DNA from: Hyphomicrobiales bacterium
Lineage (GTDB): Bacteria; Pseudomonadota; Alphaproteobacteria; Rhizobiales; Aestuariivirgaceae
Assembly (NCBI GenBank): GCA_025356765.1
Contig: JANXRO010000396.1
Coordinates: 1 to 12,654, forward strand
Length of the DNA stretch: 12,654 nucleotides
Direction: 5' to 3'
Below are positions 1 through 7,479 of the stretch, in pieces. Position 1 is the first letter of the stretch. Every line of letters starts with the position of its first letter. Made by a program: the position numbers and the translations under genes. The notes beneath the pieces are model-generated. The model was not told where the DNA came from, ran no database searches, and worked only from the letters and a program-made list of their open reading frames with translations.

Positions 1-100
1 CTTGGGTAGCACCACGCATGTCAGCGCTTCCCACGCTCAAATCCTCTGGGCGAATGCCGATTTCAGTGACGGCGGCGCCCACCAGTTCATCGATTTTCGT
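1..100 (+). repeat. left arm of a perfect 100-bp inverted repeat
   Basis: Bases 1-100 are an exact reverse complement of bases 215-314; I checked this in ten-base blocks with no mismatch. The match stops at base 101 against base 214. The arm starts at the window edge, so it may be longer. Read as protein, it gives residues unlike any MalK-type ATPase, whereas family resemblance starts abruptly at the repeat boundary with the PANRFVATF motif. This suggests the arm is a secondarily inverted copy, most likely a chimera formed during amplification or assembly. Confidence 0.97.
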
Positions 101-526
101 CCTGCCAACCGCTTTGTGGCAACCTTTGTGGGCAGCCCGCCGATGAATGTATTGGCGTTGAGCGGCGATGCCACGGGCTTTCACACGCCCGGTGGAAAAC
201 TGGTTTTGAGCAAAACGAAAATCGATGAACTGGTGGGCGCCGCCGTCACTGAAATCGGCATTCGCCCAGAGGATTTGAGCGTGGGAAGCGCTGACATGCG
301 TGGTGCTACCCAAGCCGAAATCTATGTGGTGGAGCCATCAGGCCATGAAACATTTGTTGATGTGCGCGTGGGCAAGGAGCGTGTGGTGACGCGCGTGCCA
401 CGTGGATTCAGCGGCAAGCCAGGCGACCGCGTGGGTCTGATTTTCAACATCGATGATGCCTGCTTCTTCAATTCGCAAGGTGTGACTGTGATCCAGCGCA
501 CTCAAACCAAGGGAGAGAAAAAATGA
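98..526 (+). CDS. sugar ABC transporter ATP-binding protein, C-terminal end only (MalK/UgpC type)
   Basis: This is the cytoplasmic ATPase subunit that powers a CUT1-type carbohydrate importer. Only the end of the nucleotide-binding domain and the C-terminal TOBE-like regulatory domain are present. What identifies it is the MalK/UgpC signature around PANRFVATFVGSPPMN directly after base 100, followed by GIRPEDL and a beta-rich tail ending in a GDRVGL segment. Walker A, the ABC signature and Walker B are missing because the window starts here. The open frame continues to base 2, but codons before about base 98 fall inside the inverted repeat and do not resemble the family, so I do not count them as native. 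The stop overlaps the next start by four bases (ATGA at 523-526), so it is translationally coupled to the binding-protein gene and almost certainly serves the permeases downstream. The family is certain; the substrate is unknown. Confidence 0.88.
   Translation, partial: RPANRFVATFVGSPPMNVLALSGDATGFHTPGGKLVLSKTKIDELVGAAVTEIGIRPEDLSVGSADMRGATQAEIYVVEPSGHETFVDVRVGKERVVTRVPRGFSGKPGDRVGLIFNIDDACFFNSQGVTVIQRTQTKGEKK
215..314 (-). repeat. right arm of the perfect 100-bp inverted repeat
   Basis: This is the partner of the arm at 1-100, with 114 bases between them. Here the sequence sits in its native setting: it encodes the part of the ATPase C-terminal domain that contains the family-typical GIRPEDL motif, and the frame continues normally on both sides. 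It is therefore the source copy and the left arm is the derived one. Confidence 0.97.
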
Positions 527-1848
527 AAAATAAATATCTAATGTCGACAGTGAACAGGCGCAGCCTGTTGCAAGGGATGGTGGCATTCGCTGCCAGCCCC
601 GTCGTACTGGGTAGTTTGGGTGGCTTTACGCCAGCCGCTGCCGCAGACGCAAAGAAGGTGATCATTGGTGCGTTTGCCGATGGTGGTCTCACACCCTTTA
701 AAGATAAGATTATGCCGCTTGCCAAAGCCGCGGGCTTCGACCTTACATTTCTCGAAGATGAATATGGCGTAACCTTGGAAAAATGGTTTGGCGACGCCAA
801 GAACAAGGGCGGCCAATATGATCTCTATTTGCTCGATGATCCGTGGGTGCCACAGTTCGGCGCTGCGGATGTTCTGGAAGATTTGGCTGCAGCTGGCATT
901 GATGGCGCAAGCAAAGATTGGGTCGGCCCCATGATTGATATGGGTTACTGGCCGCCACGCCAGGGCCCACGCGTGAAGGGTTTTGAAACAGCTACACCGA
1001 AGCTGATCTGCGTGCCTTTCATTGGCGATTTGCAGACCATGACCTATCGCACCGATGTTTATCCTGAAGGCGGCCCCAAGACCTGGGAAGAAATGATCGA
1101 AATCGGCAAGAAGGGTGTTGCTGACGGAAAGATTAAATATCCTGTCGTGTTCCGCGGCGTGGCTGGTAACTCCATCATGAACAGCTGGTTCCCGGTATTC
1201 CGTTCCTTTGGCGGTGAGTTCTTCGACGACAAGTGGAACCCAATCTTTAATTCCGAAAAGGGCAAGGCTTCAGCTGAATTCTTTGTGGACACCATGAAGA
1301 AGAACGCACCTCAAGGTATTGTGGAATATGATTCTGATCAGGAAGGTGCTGCCATTCTGGGTGGCGACGTTGGTGCCATCGTTCAATATTCTGGCAATGC
1401 CGTGAAAGCGAACGATCCCAAGCAATCGAAAGTGCCAGACAAGCTGGGCTTTGGTGTCGTGCCAAAGAAAGAAGCTGGCATCGCGCAAATGGGCATCTTC
1501 ATTGCAGGCGTTCCTAAGTCTGCGCCCAATAAGGCAAATGCCGTTGAATTCCTCAAGTGGTACACAAGTCCTGACATTCAGGGCAAGCTTGCAGAGGCAG
1601 GGAGCATCCCCGTTACGCGCTCAGGCTTTGCGGTAAAGGATCCAGGCAACAAACTGATCCCTGTCGCGCTGCAGCAGCTTGATGCGGGTGCTGAACCCCG
1701 CCCACGCATGCCTGATTGGGCCAAGGTTGAAGAACTGATCGGTATTGAGTTGAACAAGGCATTGCAAGCTGGCTCCGGCGGCGGCGATGCTCTCGATCAC
1801 GCCGTCCCACTGGTGAAGGGTTATTTGACTCAGGCAGGCTATTTCTAA
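523..1848 (+). CDS. sugar ABC transporter solute-binding protein, Tat-exported
   Basis: A 441-residue extracellular solute-binding protein of the family 1 (MalE/UgpB-like) type, which captures the substrate in the periplasm and delivers it to the permeases at 1850-3564. The N-terminus has a twin-arginine signal: NRRSLLQG with R12 and R13, a hydrophobic stretch, then an alanine-rich cleavage region near residues 38-42. Export in folded form through Tat is therefore likely. The mature part begins with KKVIIGAFADGG, contains the segment YDLYLLDDPWVPQF, and ends without truncation; its length is normal for the family. The start at 523 overlaps the ATPase stop and is preceded by GGGAGAG at 511-517. 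A later in-frame ATG at 541 would still keep the twin arginines. The neighbouring dehydrogenase suggests a polyol, cyclitol or sugar ligand, but this is inference. Confidence 0.93.
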   Translation: MKNKYLMSTVNRRSLLQGMVAFAASPVVLGSLGGFTPAAAADAKKVIIGAFADGGLTPFKDKIMPLAKAAGFDLTFLEDEYGVTLEKWFGDAKNKGGQYDLYLLDDPWVPQFGAADVLEDLAAAGIDGASKDWVGPMIDMGYWPPRQGPRVKGFETATPKLICVPFIGDLQTMTYRTDVYPEGGPKTWEEMIEIGKKGVADGKIKYPVVFRGVAGNSIMNSWFPVFRSFGGEFFDDKWNPIFNSEKGKASAEFFVDTMKKNAPQGIVEYDSDQEGAAILGGDVGAIVQYSGNAVKANDPKQSKVPDKLGFGVVPKKEAGIAQMGIFIAGVPKSAPNKANAVEFLKWYTSPDIQGKLAEAGSIPVTRSGFAVKDPGNKLIPVALQQLDAGAEPRPRMPDWAKVEELIGIELNKALQAGSGGGDALDHAVPLVKGYLTQAGYF

Positions 1849-1849
1849 C

Positions 1850-2749
1850 ATGTCCTCGAGCACGCTCGGCAACATCAAGCTAAAGGCCAAGGATATAGAT
1901 CATATCCTGCCTTACCTCCTGCTTGCGCCGAGCGTGCTGATTGTGCTGTGCGTGCTGGTCTTCCCTATGTGGGATGGCCTACGCGCCAGCATGATGAATT
2001 ATAAATATGGCAATGCCGTCAGCTTTGTCGGCCTTGATAATTACCGGCGGCTATTGACCGACCTACAGTTTTTGAATTCGCTTTGGGTGACCCTGAAATT
2101 CGTCACTTTGTCTGTCGCCATTGAGACGGTTTTGGGCTTGGCTCTGGCGCTATTCTTTCAACATGAATTTCCGGGGATCCGGATCGTACGAACCATCGTG
2201 ATTATCCCCATGGTGATTACACCAGTTGTTGTCGCGATTTTGTTTCGCCTGATTTACGCCAGCGACGCAGGCATGTTCTCCGCCTTGTCGCTCCTGTTTG
2301 GTGGTCAGCAAGTTCAGATTTTGGGACAGCCAGTGCCTGCCTTCTTAGGTCTTGTTGCGCTTGATGTGTGGGAATGGACACCACTGATGTTTTTGATCAC
2401 GCTGGCAGGTCTGCAATCGCTGCCTCAGGAGCCGCTAGAAGCCGCACGCGTGGATGGTGCCAGTTCTTGGGAAGTATTCGCGCATCACGTTTTGCCGATG
2501 TTAAAGCCGGTTCTGGCTATTGCAATGGTGCTGCGCACGATTGATGCTTTTGGCACATTTGATCAGGTCTTCGTACTCACGCGCGGCGGCCCTGGTGAGG
2601 CCACGCGCCTGCTCTCCATTCTCGGCTATGAAACCTCGTTCAAATATCTGGCGACGGGTTATGGCGCTGCGATGTTCGTGATGATCGGCATCGTGTGCCT
2701 TGCATTTGCGATTGTTGCCTTGCGGGCCTTGCGGCGGGTGCAACCATGA
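1850..2749 (+). CDS. sugar ABC transporter permease, MalF/UgpA type
   Basis: Inner-membrane channel subunit of a CUT1 carbohydrate importer, 299 residues. It has a cytoplasmic N-terminus and about six hydrophobic segments, beginning near residues 22-40. The EAA loop that docks on the ATPase is at about residues 194-220, with EAARVDGA followed by the proline-containing LPMLKP segment. It starts one base after the binding-protein stop and ends in a four-base overlap with the second permease, so it belongs to one operon. Length and domain are complete. Substrate specificity cannot be read from the sequence. Confidence 0.93.
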   Translation: MSSSTLGNIKLKAKDIDHILPYLLLAPSVLIVLCVLVFPMWDGLRASMMNYKYGNAVSFVGLDNYRRLLTDLQFLNSLWVTLKFVTLSVAIETVLGLALALFFQHEFPGIRIVRTIVIIPMVITPVVVAILFRLIYASDAGMFSALSLLFGGQQVQILGQPVPAFLGLVALDVWEWTPLMFLITLAGLQSLPQEPLEAARVDGASSWEVFAHHVLPMLKPVLAIAMVLRTIDAFGTFDQVFVLTRGGPGEATRLLSILGYETSFKYLATGYGAAMFVMIGIVCLAFAIVALRALRRVQP

Positions 2750-3564
2750 AGCTTGAAAAGCTGCGCTATGTTCTGGTGGCCATCATTCTCGCCGTGGTGC
2801 TGTCACCACTCTATTGGCTGATTGCAACGTCGCTGAAGAGCAACAAGGAAATCACACAAGACGGCACACTCTATCCCCATGAGCCAACAATCGAAAATTA
2901 TCTCAATCTGTTTTTGCATAAGCAATTTGCCGACTACCTGATAAACTCGTTGGTCATCACGTCAGTGTCGGTGTTCCTGGCCTTGGTATTCGGCACGATG
3001 GGGGCTTATACCATCGCCCGCTTCACGTTGCCGTTTAACCTCGAGAAAAAAACCGGCATGCTGCTGCTCTTGCTGCGTATCATACCACCCATCATCATTC
3101 TTATTCCGGTTTATCTGTTGATGTTACGGTTGAACCTGCTCGACACATGGCTCGGCCTCATCATCACCTACACATCTTTCAACATGACCTTCTGTGTTTG
3201 GATGATGGAAAGTTTCTTCCGTGAAATTCCAATTGACCTTGAGGAAGCAGCAATGGTCGACGGTGATACAAGGCTGACTGCATTTGTTCGGATTGCATTG
3301 CCGTTGGCAGCTCCTGGGCTTGCGGCTACCACCGTGTTTGCTGTCATCACCACCTTCAATGAATTTCTCTTTGCACTTGCTCTCACCGCCACGCCCCACG
3401 CCATGACCTTGCCGCGCGGCACCGCCACCTTGATTGGCCGTATCGACACGGACTGGGCCTCTATGGCGGCAGCAGGAGTGTTGGGAGCGACACCCATCGT
3501 TCTGTTTGCACTTTTCGTTCAGCGCCACCTAGTGAGAGGTCTCACCATGGGTGCCGTGAAATAA
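2746..3564 (+). CDS. sugar ABC transporter permease, MalG/UgpE type
   Basis: Second membrane subunit of the importer, 272 residues from the ATG at 2746. The EAA loop lies at residues 167-190 (EEAAMVDGDTR, then ALPLAAP), the standard ATPase contact. The N-terminus is a short cytoplasmic tail followed by a membrane segment (residues 8-28) and a periplasmic part rich in polar residues, as usual in MalG relatives. I chose 2746 because it forms an ATGA overlap with the stop of the first permease and matches family length. An upstream in-frame ATG at 2695 would add 17 residues inside the previous gene and is less likely. A 33-base gap with its own Shine-Dalgarno sequence separates it from the dehydrogenase gene. 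Confidence 0.93.
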   Translation: MKLEKLRYVLVAIILAVVLSPLYWLIATSLKSNKEITQDGTLYPHEPTIENYLNLFLHKQFADYLINSLVITSVSVFLALVFGTMGAYTIARFTLPFNLEKKTGMLLLLLRIIPPIIILIPVYLLMLRLNLLDTWLGLIITYTSFNMTFCVWMMESFFREIPIDLEEAAMVDGDTRLTAFVRIALPLAAPGLAATTVFAVITTFNEFLFALALTATPHAMTLPRGTATLIGRIDTDWASMAAAGVLGATPIVLFALFVQRHLVRGLTMGAVK

Positions 3565-3597
3565 CGAACACCAATCGTAACTCTATAGGAAAATAAA

Positions 3598-4590
3598 ATG
3601 ATCAATCTCTGTCTCTTTGGTGCTGGCTTCATCGGCTCGGTTCATGCGGGAAATCTAACCAAGCATATCGGCGTAAATTTCAAATACATCATTGATCCAC
3701 GGCCTGAGATTGCCGCCAAGTTTGCTGCAAAAACCGGAGCCAAGGCGGTAGATACAGCAACCGCATTGGCCGACCCAGAAATCCATGGCGTGCTCATCGC
3801 TTCGGCCACACCCACCCATGCTGATTTAATTATCGCTGCCGCCAAGGCTGGCAAGGCCGTGTTCTGCGAAAAGCCGATTGATCTCGATTTGAAGCGTACG
3901 GATGAGTGCCTCGTCGCTGTTAAAAAAGCTAGTGTGATTTTCCAGATCGGGTTTAACCGCCGCTTTGATCCAAGTTTCCGCGCATTGAAACGCAGGCTGG
4001 ATGCAGGAGAAATTGGCAAGGTAGAGCAGGTGATCATCACGAGCCGTGACCCTGAGCCTGAAACAGAAGAGCAGCTGGCTGCCGGCGGTGGCGTGTTCCG
4101 CGAAATGACGATCCATGATTTTGATATGGCCCGCAATCTTCTGGGCGAAGAACCATCTGAGTTGTTTGCCACAGGTTCCAGCCTCGTATCTCCCGCCTAC
4201 GCAAAGCTCGGTGATTATGACACGGCTATGTTTATTCTGCGTACACCCAGCGGCCGCCAATGCCACATCAACAATAGTGTTCGCGCCGTCTATGGCTATG
4301 ATCAGCGTATTGAAGTGCATGGCTCGCTTGGCATGTTGCGCGCTGCCAACCGCACCCCGACATCCGTTGAGGTTTCCAATGCTGTAAGCATCGCCACAGA
4401 CAAGCCGCTCTATTTCTTCATCGAGCGCTATGCGGAGGCCTATGCCGAAGAGCTCGTTCATTTTGTGGATTGCATCAAAAATGGCACGAAGCCTGATGTG
4501 GGTGCTGATGATGGGCGCAAGGCCATGATCCTGTGTGAGGCCGCCATCGCGTCTGCCAAATCGGGCAAATTTGAAGCCATTCGTTTCTAA
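3598..4590 (+). CDS. Gfo/Idh/MocA oxidoreductase, inositol 2-dehydrogenase-like
   Basis: An NAD(P)-dependent dehydrogenase of 330 residues, most like the inositol 2-dehydrogenase (IolG/IdhA) branch that oxidises myo-inositol to scyllo-inosose. The Rossmann nucleotide site is at the N-terminus (GAGFIG, residues 8-13). The catalytic lysine is in the EKP motif (K92). The substrate/catalytic histidine is in TIHDFDMAR (H173). The C-terminal stretch with INNSVRAVYGYDQRIEVHG (residues about 224-242) is characteristic of the IolG branch. Four residues before H173, where IolG enzymes usually have an aspartate, this protein has glutamate (E169). Spacing is preserved, so this is a possible specificity or activity variant. 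AGGAAA at 3588-3593 serves as ribosome binding site. Other cyclitol or sugar dehydrogenases of the same family remain possible, so I give no symbol. Confidence 0.85.
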   Translation: MINLCLFGAGFIGSVHAGNLTKHIGVNFKYIIDPRPEIAAKFAAKTGAKAVDTATALADPEIHGVLIASATPTHADLIIAAAKAGKAVFCEKPIDLDLKRTDECLVAVKKASVIFQIGFNRRFDPSFRALKRRLDAGEIGKVEQVIITSRDPEPETEEQLAAGGGVFREMTIHDFDMARNLLGEEPSELFATGSSLVSPAYAKLGDYDTAMFILRTPSGRQCHINNSVRAVYGYDQRIEVHGSLGMLRAANRTPTSVEVSNAVSIATDKPLYFFIERYAEAYAEELVHFVDCIKNGTKPDVGADDGRKAMILCEAAIASAKSGKFEAIRF

Positions 4591-4601
4591 GGAACTCCAT
4601 C

Positions 4602-5543
4602 ATGAAAATAGGAATGATCACCGATAGCCTGGGCCACTTGTCGTTCAAAGACATGCTGCAGGCCGCGGCGAAACTTGAGCTCCAAACCGTTGAATTTGCC
4701 TGTGGCAACTGGTCTTCAGCGCCTCATATGAATTTGCCGCTGATGCTCGAAAGCGTTAAGGCCCGCGCCGAATTTAAGGCAGCTGTGAAAGATCACGGAT
4801 TGGAAATCTCGGCGCTGAACTGCTCCGGCAATCAGCTGCATCCTGGCCCCACCGGCCCCAAGCACGATCAAGTGGTGCATGACACGATCAAGCTTGCCAA
4901 ACTTCTGGAGGTCGAGCGAGTTGTGATGATGTCCGGTCTTCCCGGCGGGCCCGATGATGCCAATCCAAACTGGATCATCACTGATTGGCCACCAGAGTGT
5001 TTGGACATTCTGGACTATCAATGGAACGAAAAGATCATTCCCTATTGGAAGCATCTGGTGAAATTTGCCAACAACCAAGGCGTTTACAAATTGTGTCTAG
5101 AGCTGCATGGCCATCAAGCAGTTTATAACGTGAACACACTCTTCATGCTCCGCGAGGCCGTAGGCGAAACCGTGGGGGCCAACTATGACCCAAGCCACCC
5201 GATGTGGATGAATGCTGATCCGCTGCAAGCTGTTCGCGTTTTGGGCAAGTCGATCTATCATGTACACGCCAAGGATACACGTGTGGAGCCCTATCCCACT
5301 GCCATTGACGGAACTCTGGAAGGGCGAGCGCCCACGCGCATCGCCGAACGCAGCTGGAACTATATCACATTAGGCTATGGCCACAGCGCCCATTGGTGGA
5401 AGAATTTCTGTACGGAATTGAAACTCGCGGGTTATGACGATGTTCTCTCTATCGAGCATGAAGACATGATGATGTCTCCGATGGAAGGCATGGAAAAATC
5501 AGTCAAACTGCTGCGTGAGGTCGCCATTAATTTTGGTAGTTAA
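4602..5543 (+). CDS. sugar phosphate isomerase/epimerase family protein (xylose isomerase-like TIM barrel)
   Basis: A cytoplasmic 313-residue protein of the AP endonuclease 2 / xylose-isomerase-like fold, a family that includes inosose dehydratases and isomerases and several ketose epimerases. Residues that fit the divalent metal site are E167 (LELHGHQ), D196 with H199 (NYDPSHP), H222 (VHAKD) and E285 (SIEHED), one at the end of successive barrel strands as the family requires. It starts 11 bases after the dehydrogenase stop behind AAGGAA, so it is the last gene of the operon. Together they suggest oxidation followed by isomerisation, epimerisation or dehydration of an imported cyclitol or sugar. 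The exact reaction is not determinable. Confidence 0.85.
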   Translation: MKIGMITDSLGHLSFKDMLQAAAKLELQTVEFACGNWSSAPHMNLPLMLESVKARAEFKAAVKDHGLEISALNCSGNQLHPGPTGPKHDQVVHDTIKLAKLLEVERVVMMSGLPGGPDDANPNWIITDWPPECLDILDYQWNEKIIPYWKHLVKFANNQGVYKLCLELHGHQAVYNVNTLFMLREAVGETVGANYDPSHPMWMNADPLQAVRVLGKSIYHVHAKDTRVEPYPTAIDGTLEGRAPTRIAERSWNYITLGYGHSAHWWKNFCTELKLAGYDDVLSIEHEDMMMSPMEGMEKSVKLLREVAINFGS

Positions 5544-6029
5544 ATCTTACACATCACGATCAATTGAACTTATAATCTCAACCGACGTTTCCGATCGGTA
5601 GCAAGAGGCTTTCCTGTTTTGAAGATCCGACAGTTAAGAATTGATCGTGTTTGCCCAATCTTGGACGCTGTACTTTTCTAGCGCATGTGATCTGCTTCAC
5701 ATTGAATAGCATTTCTGGGCACGTCCACTACTGGCCCAATACAGACAATGCCGATCCCGTCTCGTGCTTCGTTACAAAATCAAATGATTGACCAGCTAGG
5801 ACAGAGTGATACTTGCCCAAAGGCAAAGTAACTTTAAAACTGATTTCATAGCTTATGAATTCAGGAAAGCGGATAAGTCTGAGATAAAGCTTGGCAATCA
5901 AGCGGGACCCCAACTGACGATGGAATGCTTCGAATCTGTTGGCTCTGTCCGGCTGTTACTCTTGCAACTGTACGGTAAACTTTATTGAAGGCCCGGTGCG
6001 CTATGTGCGCCAAGTAGCTTCCAAAACTG
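5544..6029. other. 486-base stretch without a recognisable gene
   Basis: This lies between the end of the operon and the convergent integrase. Only two short open frames occur (about 60 codons each, on opposite strands, 5806-5988 and 5728-5913); neither has a convincing ribosome site or a recognisable family. I see no tRNA, no repeat of the tRNA-Gly fragment and no clear intrinsic terminator. An 11-bp inverted repeat is present at 5555-5565 and 5639-5649. The stretch could be decayed cargo of the integrated element. Confidence 0.6.
5555..5649. repeat. 11-bp inverted repeat flanking 73 bases
   Basis: CACGATCAATT at 5555-5565 is exactly reverse-complemented at 5639-5649. It begins 12 bases after the operon's last stop codon. 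The long spacer and the absence of a following T-run argue against a simple terminator. It could be an RNA stem at the operon's 3' end, a protein-binding pair, or chance. Confidence 0.5.
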
Positions 6030-7313
6030 TTATCCAGATTTTTTTCGCTTGGTTAAACGAATGATATTTGATGGACCAACCACGTTTAATGCATTAGCGA
6101 TTTGGCCAGAAATCCTATCTGCCGCTTTCTTTTTAGGATCATCAGCAAGATGAGCGTAGCGCGCAGTGGTTCTGGCGTTAGAATGACCTAGCAACGAACC
6201 GATTAAGGCGAGTGTGTCGCCTGAGGCAAGTCCGATAGACGCGAAAGAATGACGCAAATCGTGAAGTCTTAAGTCAGGGAAGCCTGCTTCTTTTCGGACG
6301 ACGTGCCAAACGCGTTTAATGCCTTGGAAATGACTGGAGCCGCTGCTTGCAGGAAACACATATGGCGAACCCTCTATGGGCAACAGATTATTCAGGAGCT
6401 GAAGTGCTGGTGCACCAAGGGGAACAACTTTTGCTCCTGTCTTTGAATCCTGAAGGCGCAAACAACTTCTTTCGAGGTCAACTTCAGTCCACCGTAAGCC
6501 GGCAATTTCGTTTCGCCGGGACCCGGTCATTGCGAGTAAACGTATAATGTTGGTAGCGCTTGCATTTGCGCCATTCAATTCTGACTTGGAAAGGGCAATG
6601 CCCAGTTTCGCAATTTCTGCTTGGTTCAGGAATCGCTCATTTGCTTTGTCAGGGTAGCGTTTGACACCACGGCAGGGGTTATCGGTTCTTATGCCTTGGC
6701 GTTGTGCAAAACTAAAGATGCCCCCCAACATACCTACCGTTCGGGTAGCCGCCCCTTTGCCGCCGGTAACAATACTTCGCGATCGACTGCGGCCAGTCTT
6801 GAAATCTGCTTTCGTTTTGCCATTCGCGATGTCCTTCATGAACTTTTCGATATCCGCCGAAGTCACCTCTGATGCCCGTTTATTTCCAATCAATGGTTTG
6901 ACGTGGCGCTCGATACGCCCACGGTCTCCAAGGACCGTCTGCGCTTTTTTAGTTACAACCCCTAATGCCAGATATAAATCGCACAATTCAGACATGCTCA
7001 TTTCTTTCCGCTTGCGCAGGCGTTCCCCGGCCGGGTCCATGCCTAACTCGCTCGATGAAAGTACTCTTCGCGCCTCCGTTCGCGCTTGATCAGGTGTCAA
7101 CTTTCCGTAACGGCCGATGGTCAAAAATCTTTTAGGCGCATTTCTTCCGCCACCTGGTCGATAGCGAACCAGAAAGGTTTTGCTTCCAGATGGCTCTATG
7201 CGAAGGCCAAATCCAGCCAGATCGTCATCCCAATAAATCATGCGTTGCCGTGTAGCTTGAAGTCCGTCAATGGCCCTCTTGTTCAATCGCAAGCGACGTT
7301 CATGTTCCGGCAT
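6030..7313 (-). CDS. tyrosine recombinase / integrase with N-terminal DUF4102-type domain
   Basis: A site-specific recombinase of 427 residues that would integrate and excise a mobile element. The N-terminal part (about residues 5-85) is the DUF4102-type arm-binding domain, with DLAGFGLRIEPSG and FLTIGRYG. A central SAM-like domain follows, and the C-terminal catalytic domain holds the full set: R266 (TGSRRNEI), K291, H351-x-x-R354 (LHDLRHSF), H377 (LGHS) and the nucleophile Y386 (ARYAH). It therefore looks active. The frame is open up to 7430, but the ATG at 7313 fits the family start and has AAAGGGA seven bases upstream; the extra 39 residues would be read from the promoter and repeat region. 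The gene reads away from the tRNA-Gly fragment 160 bases beyond its start, the typical position of an element's own integrase next to its attachment site. Confidence 0.94.
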   Translation of the reverse strand: MPEHERRLRLNKRAIDGLQATRQRMIYWDDDLAGFGLRIEPSGSKTFLVRYRPGGGRNAPKRFLTIGRYGKLTPDQARTEARRVLSSSELGMDPAGERLRKRKEMSMSELCDLYLALGVVTKKAQTVLGDRGRIERHVKPLIGNKRASEVTSADIEKFMKDIANGKTKADFKTGRSRSRSIVTGGKGAATRTVGMLGGIFSFAQRQGIRTDNPCRGVKRYPDKANERFLNQAEIAKLGIALSKSELNGANASATNIIRLLAMTGSRRNEIAGLRWTEVDLERSCLRLQDSKTGAKVVPLGAPALQLLNNLLPIEGSPYVFPASSGSSHFQGIKRVWHVVRKEAGFPDLRLHDLRHSFASIGLASGDTLALIGSLLGHSNARTTARYAHLADDPKKKAADRISGQIANALNVVGPSNIIRLTKRKKSG

Positions 7314-7320
7314 ATCAATA

Positions 7321-7327
7321 TCCCTTT
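7321..7327 (-). promoter_or_regulatory. ribosome binding site that sets the integrase start
   Basis: AAAGGGA on the - strand, seven bases before the ATG at 7313. It supports this start over the in-frame upstream codon at 7430, which has no comparable site. Confidence 0.7.
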
Positions 7328-7332
7328 CATCG

Positions 7333-7365
7333 CGGTGACCACCCGGTGACCACGCGGTGACCACG
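7333..7365. repeat. three tandem 11-bp repeats upstream of the integrase start
   Basis: The unit CGGTGACCAC plus C, G and G occurs at 7333-7343, 7344-7354 and 7355-7365. Each contains GGTGACC, a GGTNACC palindrome. The period of 11 bp is about one helical turn, so bound proteins would sit on the same face of the DNA. The array ends 20 bases before the integrase start, in its leader or promoter. It could be an operator for integrase autoregulation or an arm-type/excisionase site. This is inference from position and spacing. Confidence 0.85.
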
Positions 7366-7479
7366 GCGAACGGAATAGTCAGGAACCTCAGTATATGCCA
7401 TAAATAGAATAATAAAGCAATTTCATGCAATTAGGAATTTTGGGGAAACAAAAAGAATGTCAGGGAAAGCCAGTCCTTC

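Noticed and set aside
2..97. N-terminal codons extending the ATPase frame to the window edge with a TTG start
   Set aside because: These bases are the inverted copy of 215-314 and give residues unlike the family; similarity starts only at the repeat boundary.
3826..4461. Open frame of 211 codons on the - strand
   Set aside because: It lies wholly inside the clear dehydrogenase gene on the + strand, has no recognisable domain and is cysteine- and histidine-rich in the way antisense shadows are.
5806..5988. Open frame of 60 codons in the gap after the operon
   Set aside because: No convincing ribosome binding site, no recognisable motif and an overlapping open frame of similar length on the other strand; not enough to call a gene.
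5990..6015. Hairpin with GGTGCGC and GTGCGCC as terminator
   Set aside because: The stem needs two G-U wobble pairs on one strand, pairs worse on the other and has no T-run.
6661..7089. Open frame of 142 codons on the + strand
   Set aside because: It is the complement of the integrase gene, with no family motif or ribosome site.
7333..7365. CRISPR array
   Set aside because: The repeats are 11 bp and directly adjacent with no spacers, and no cas genes are present.
7314..7430. 39-residue N-terminal extension of the integrase
   Set aside because: It would translate the tandem repeats and A/T-rich promoter-like sequence; the ATG at 7313 has a good ribosome site and fits the family start.
7380..7450. 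Sigma70 promoter for the integrase (TATACT-like -10 with a TTGCTT -35 on the - strand)
   Set aside because: The spacer would be 19 bases and the region is A/T-rich, so such hexamers are expected by chance; not reported as a feature.
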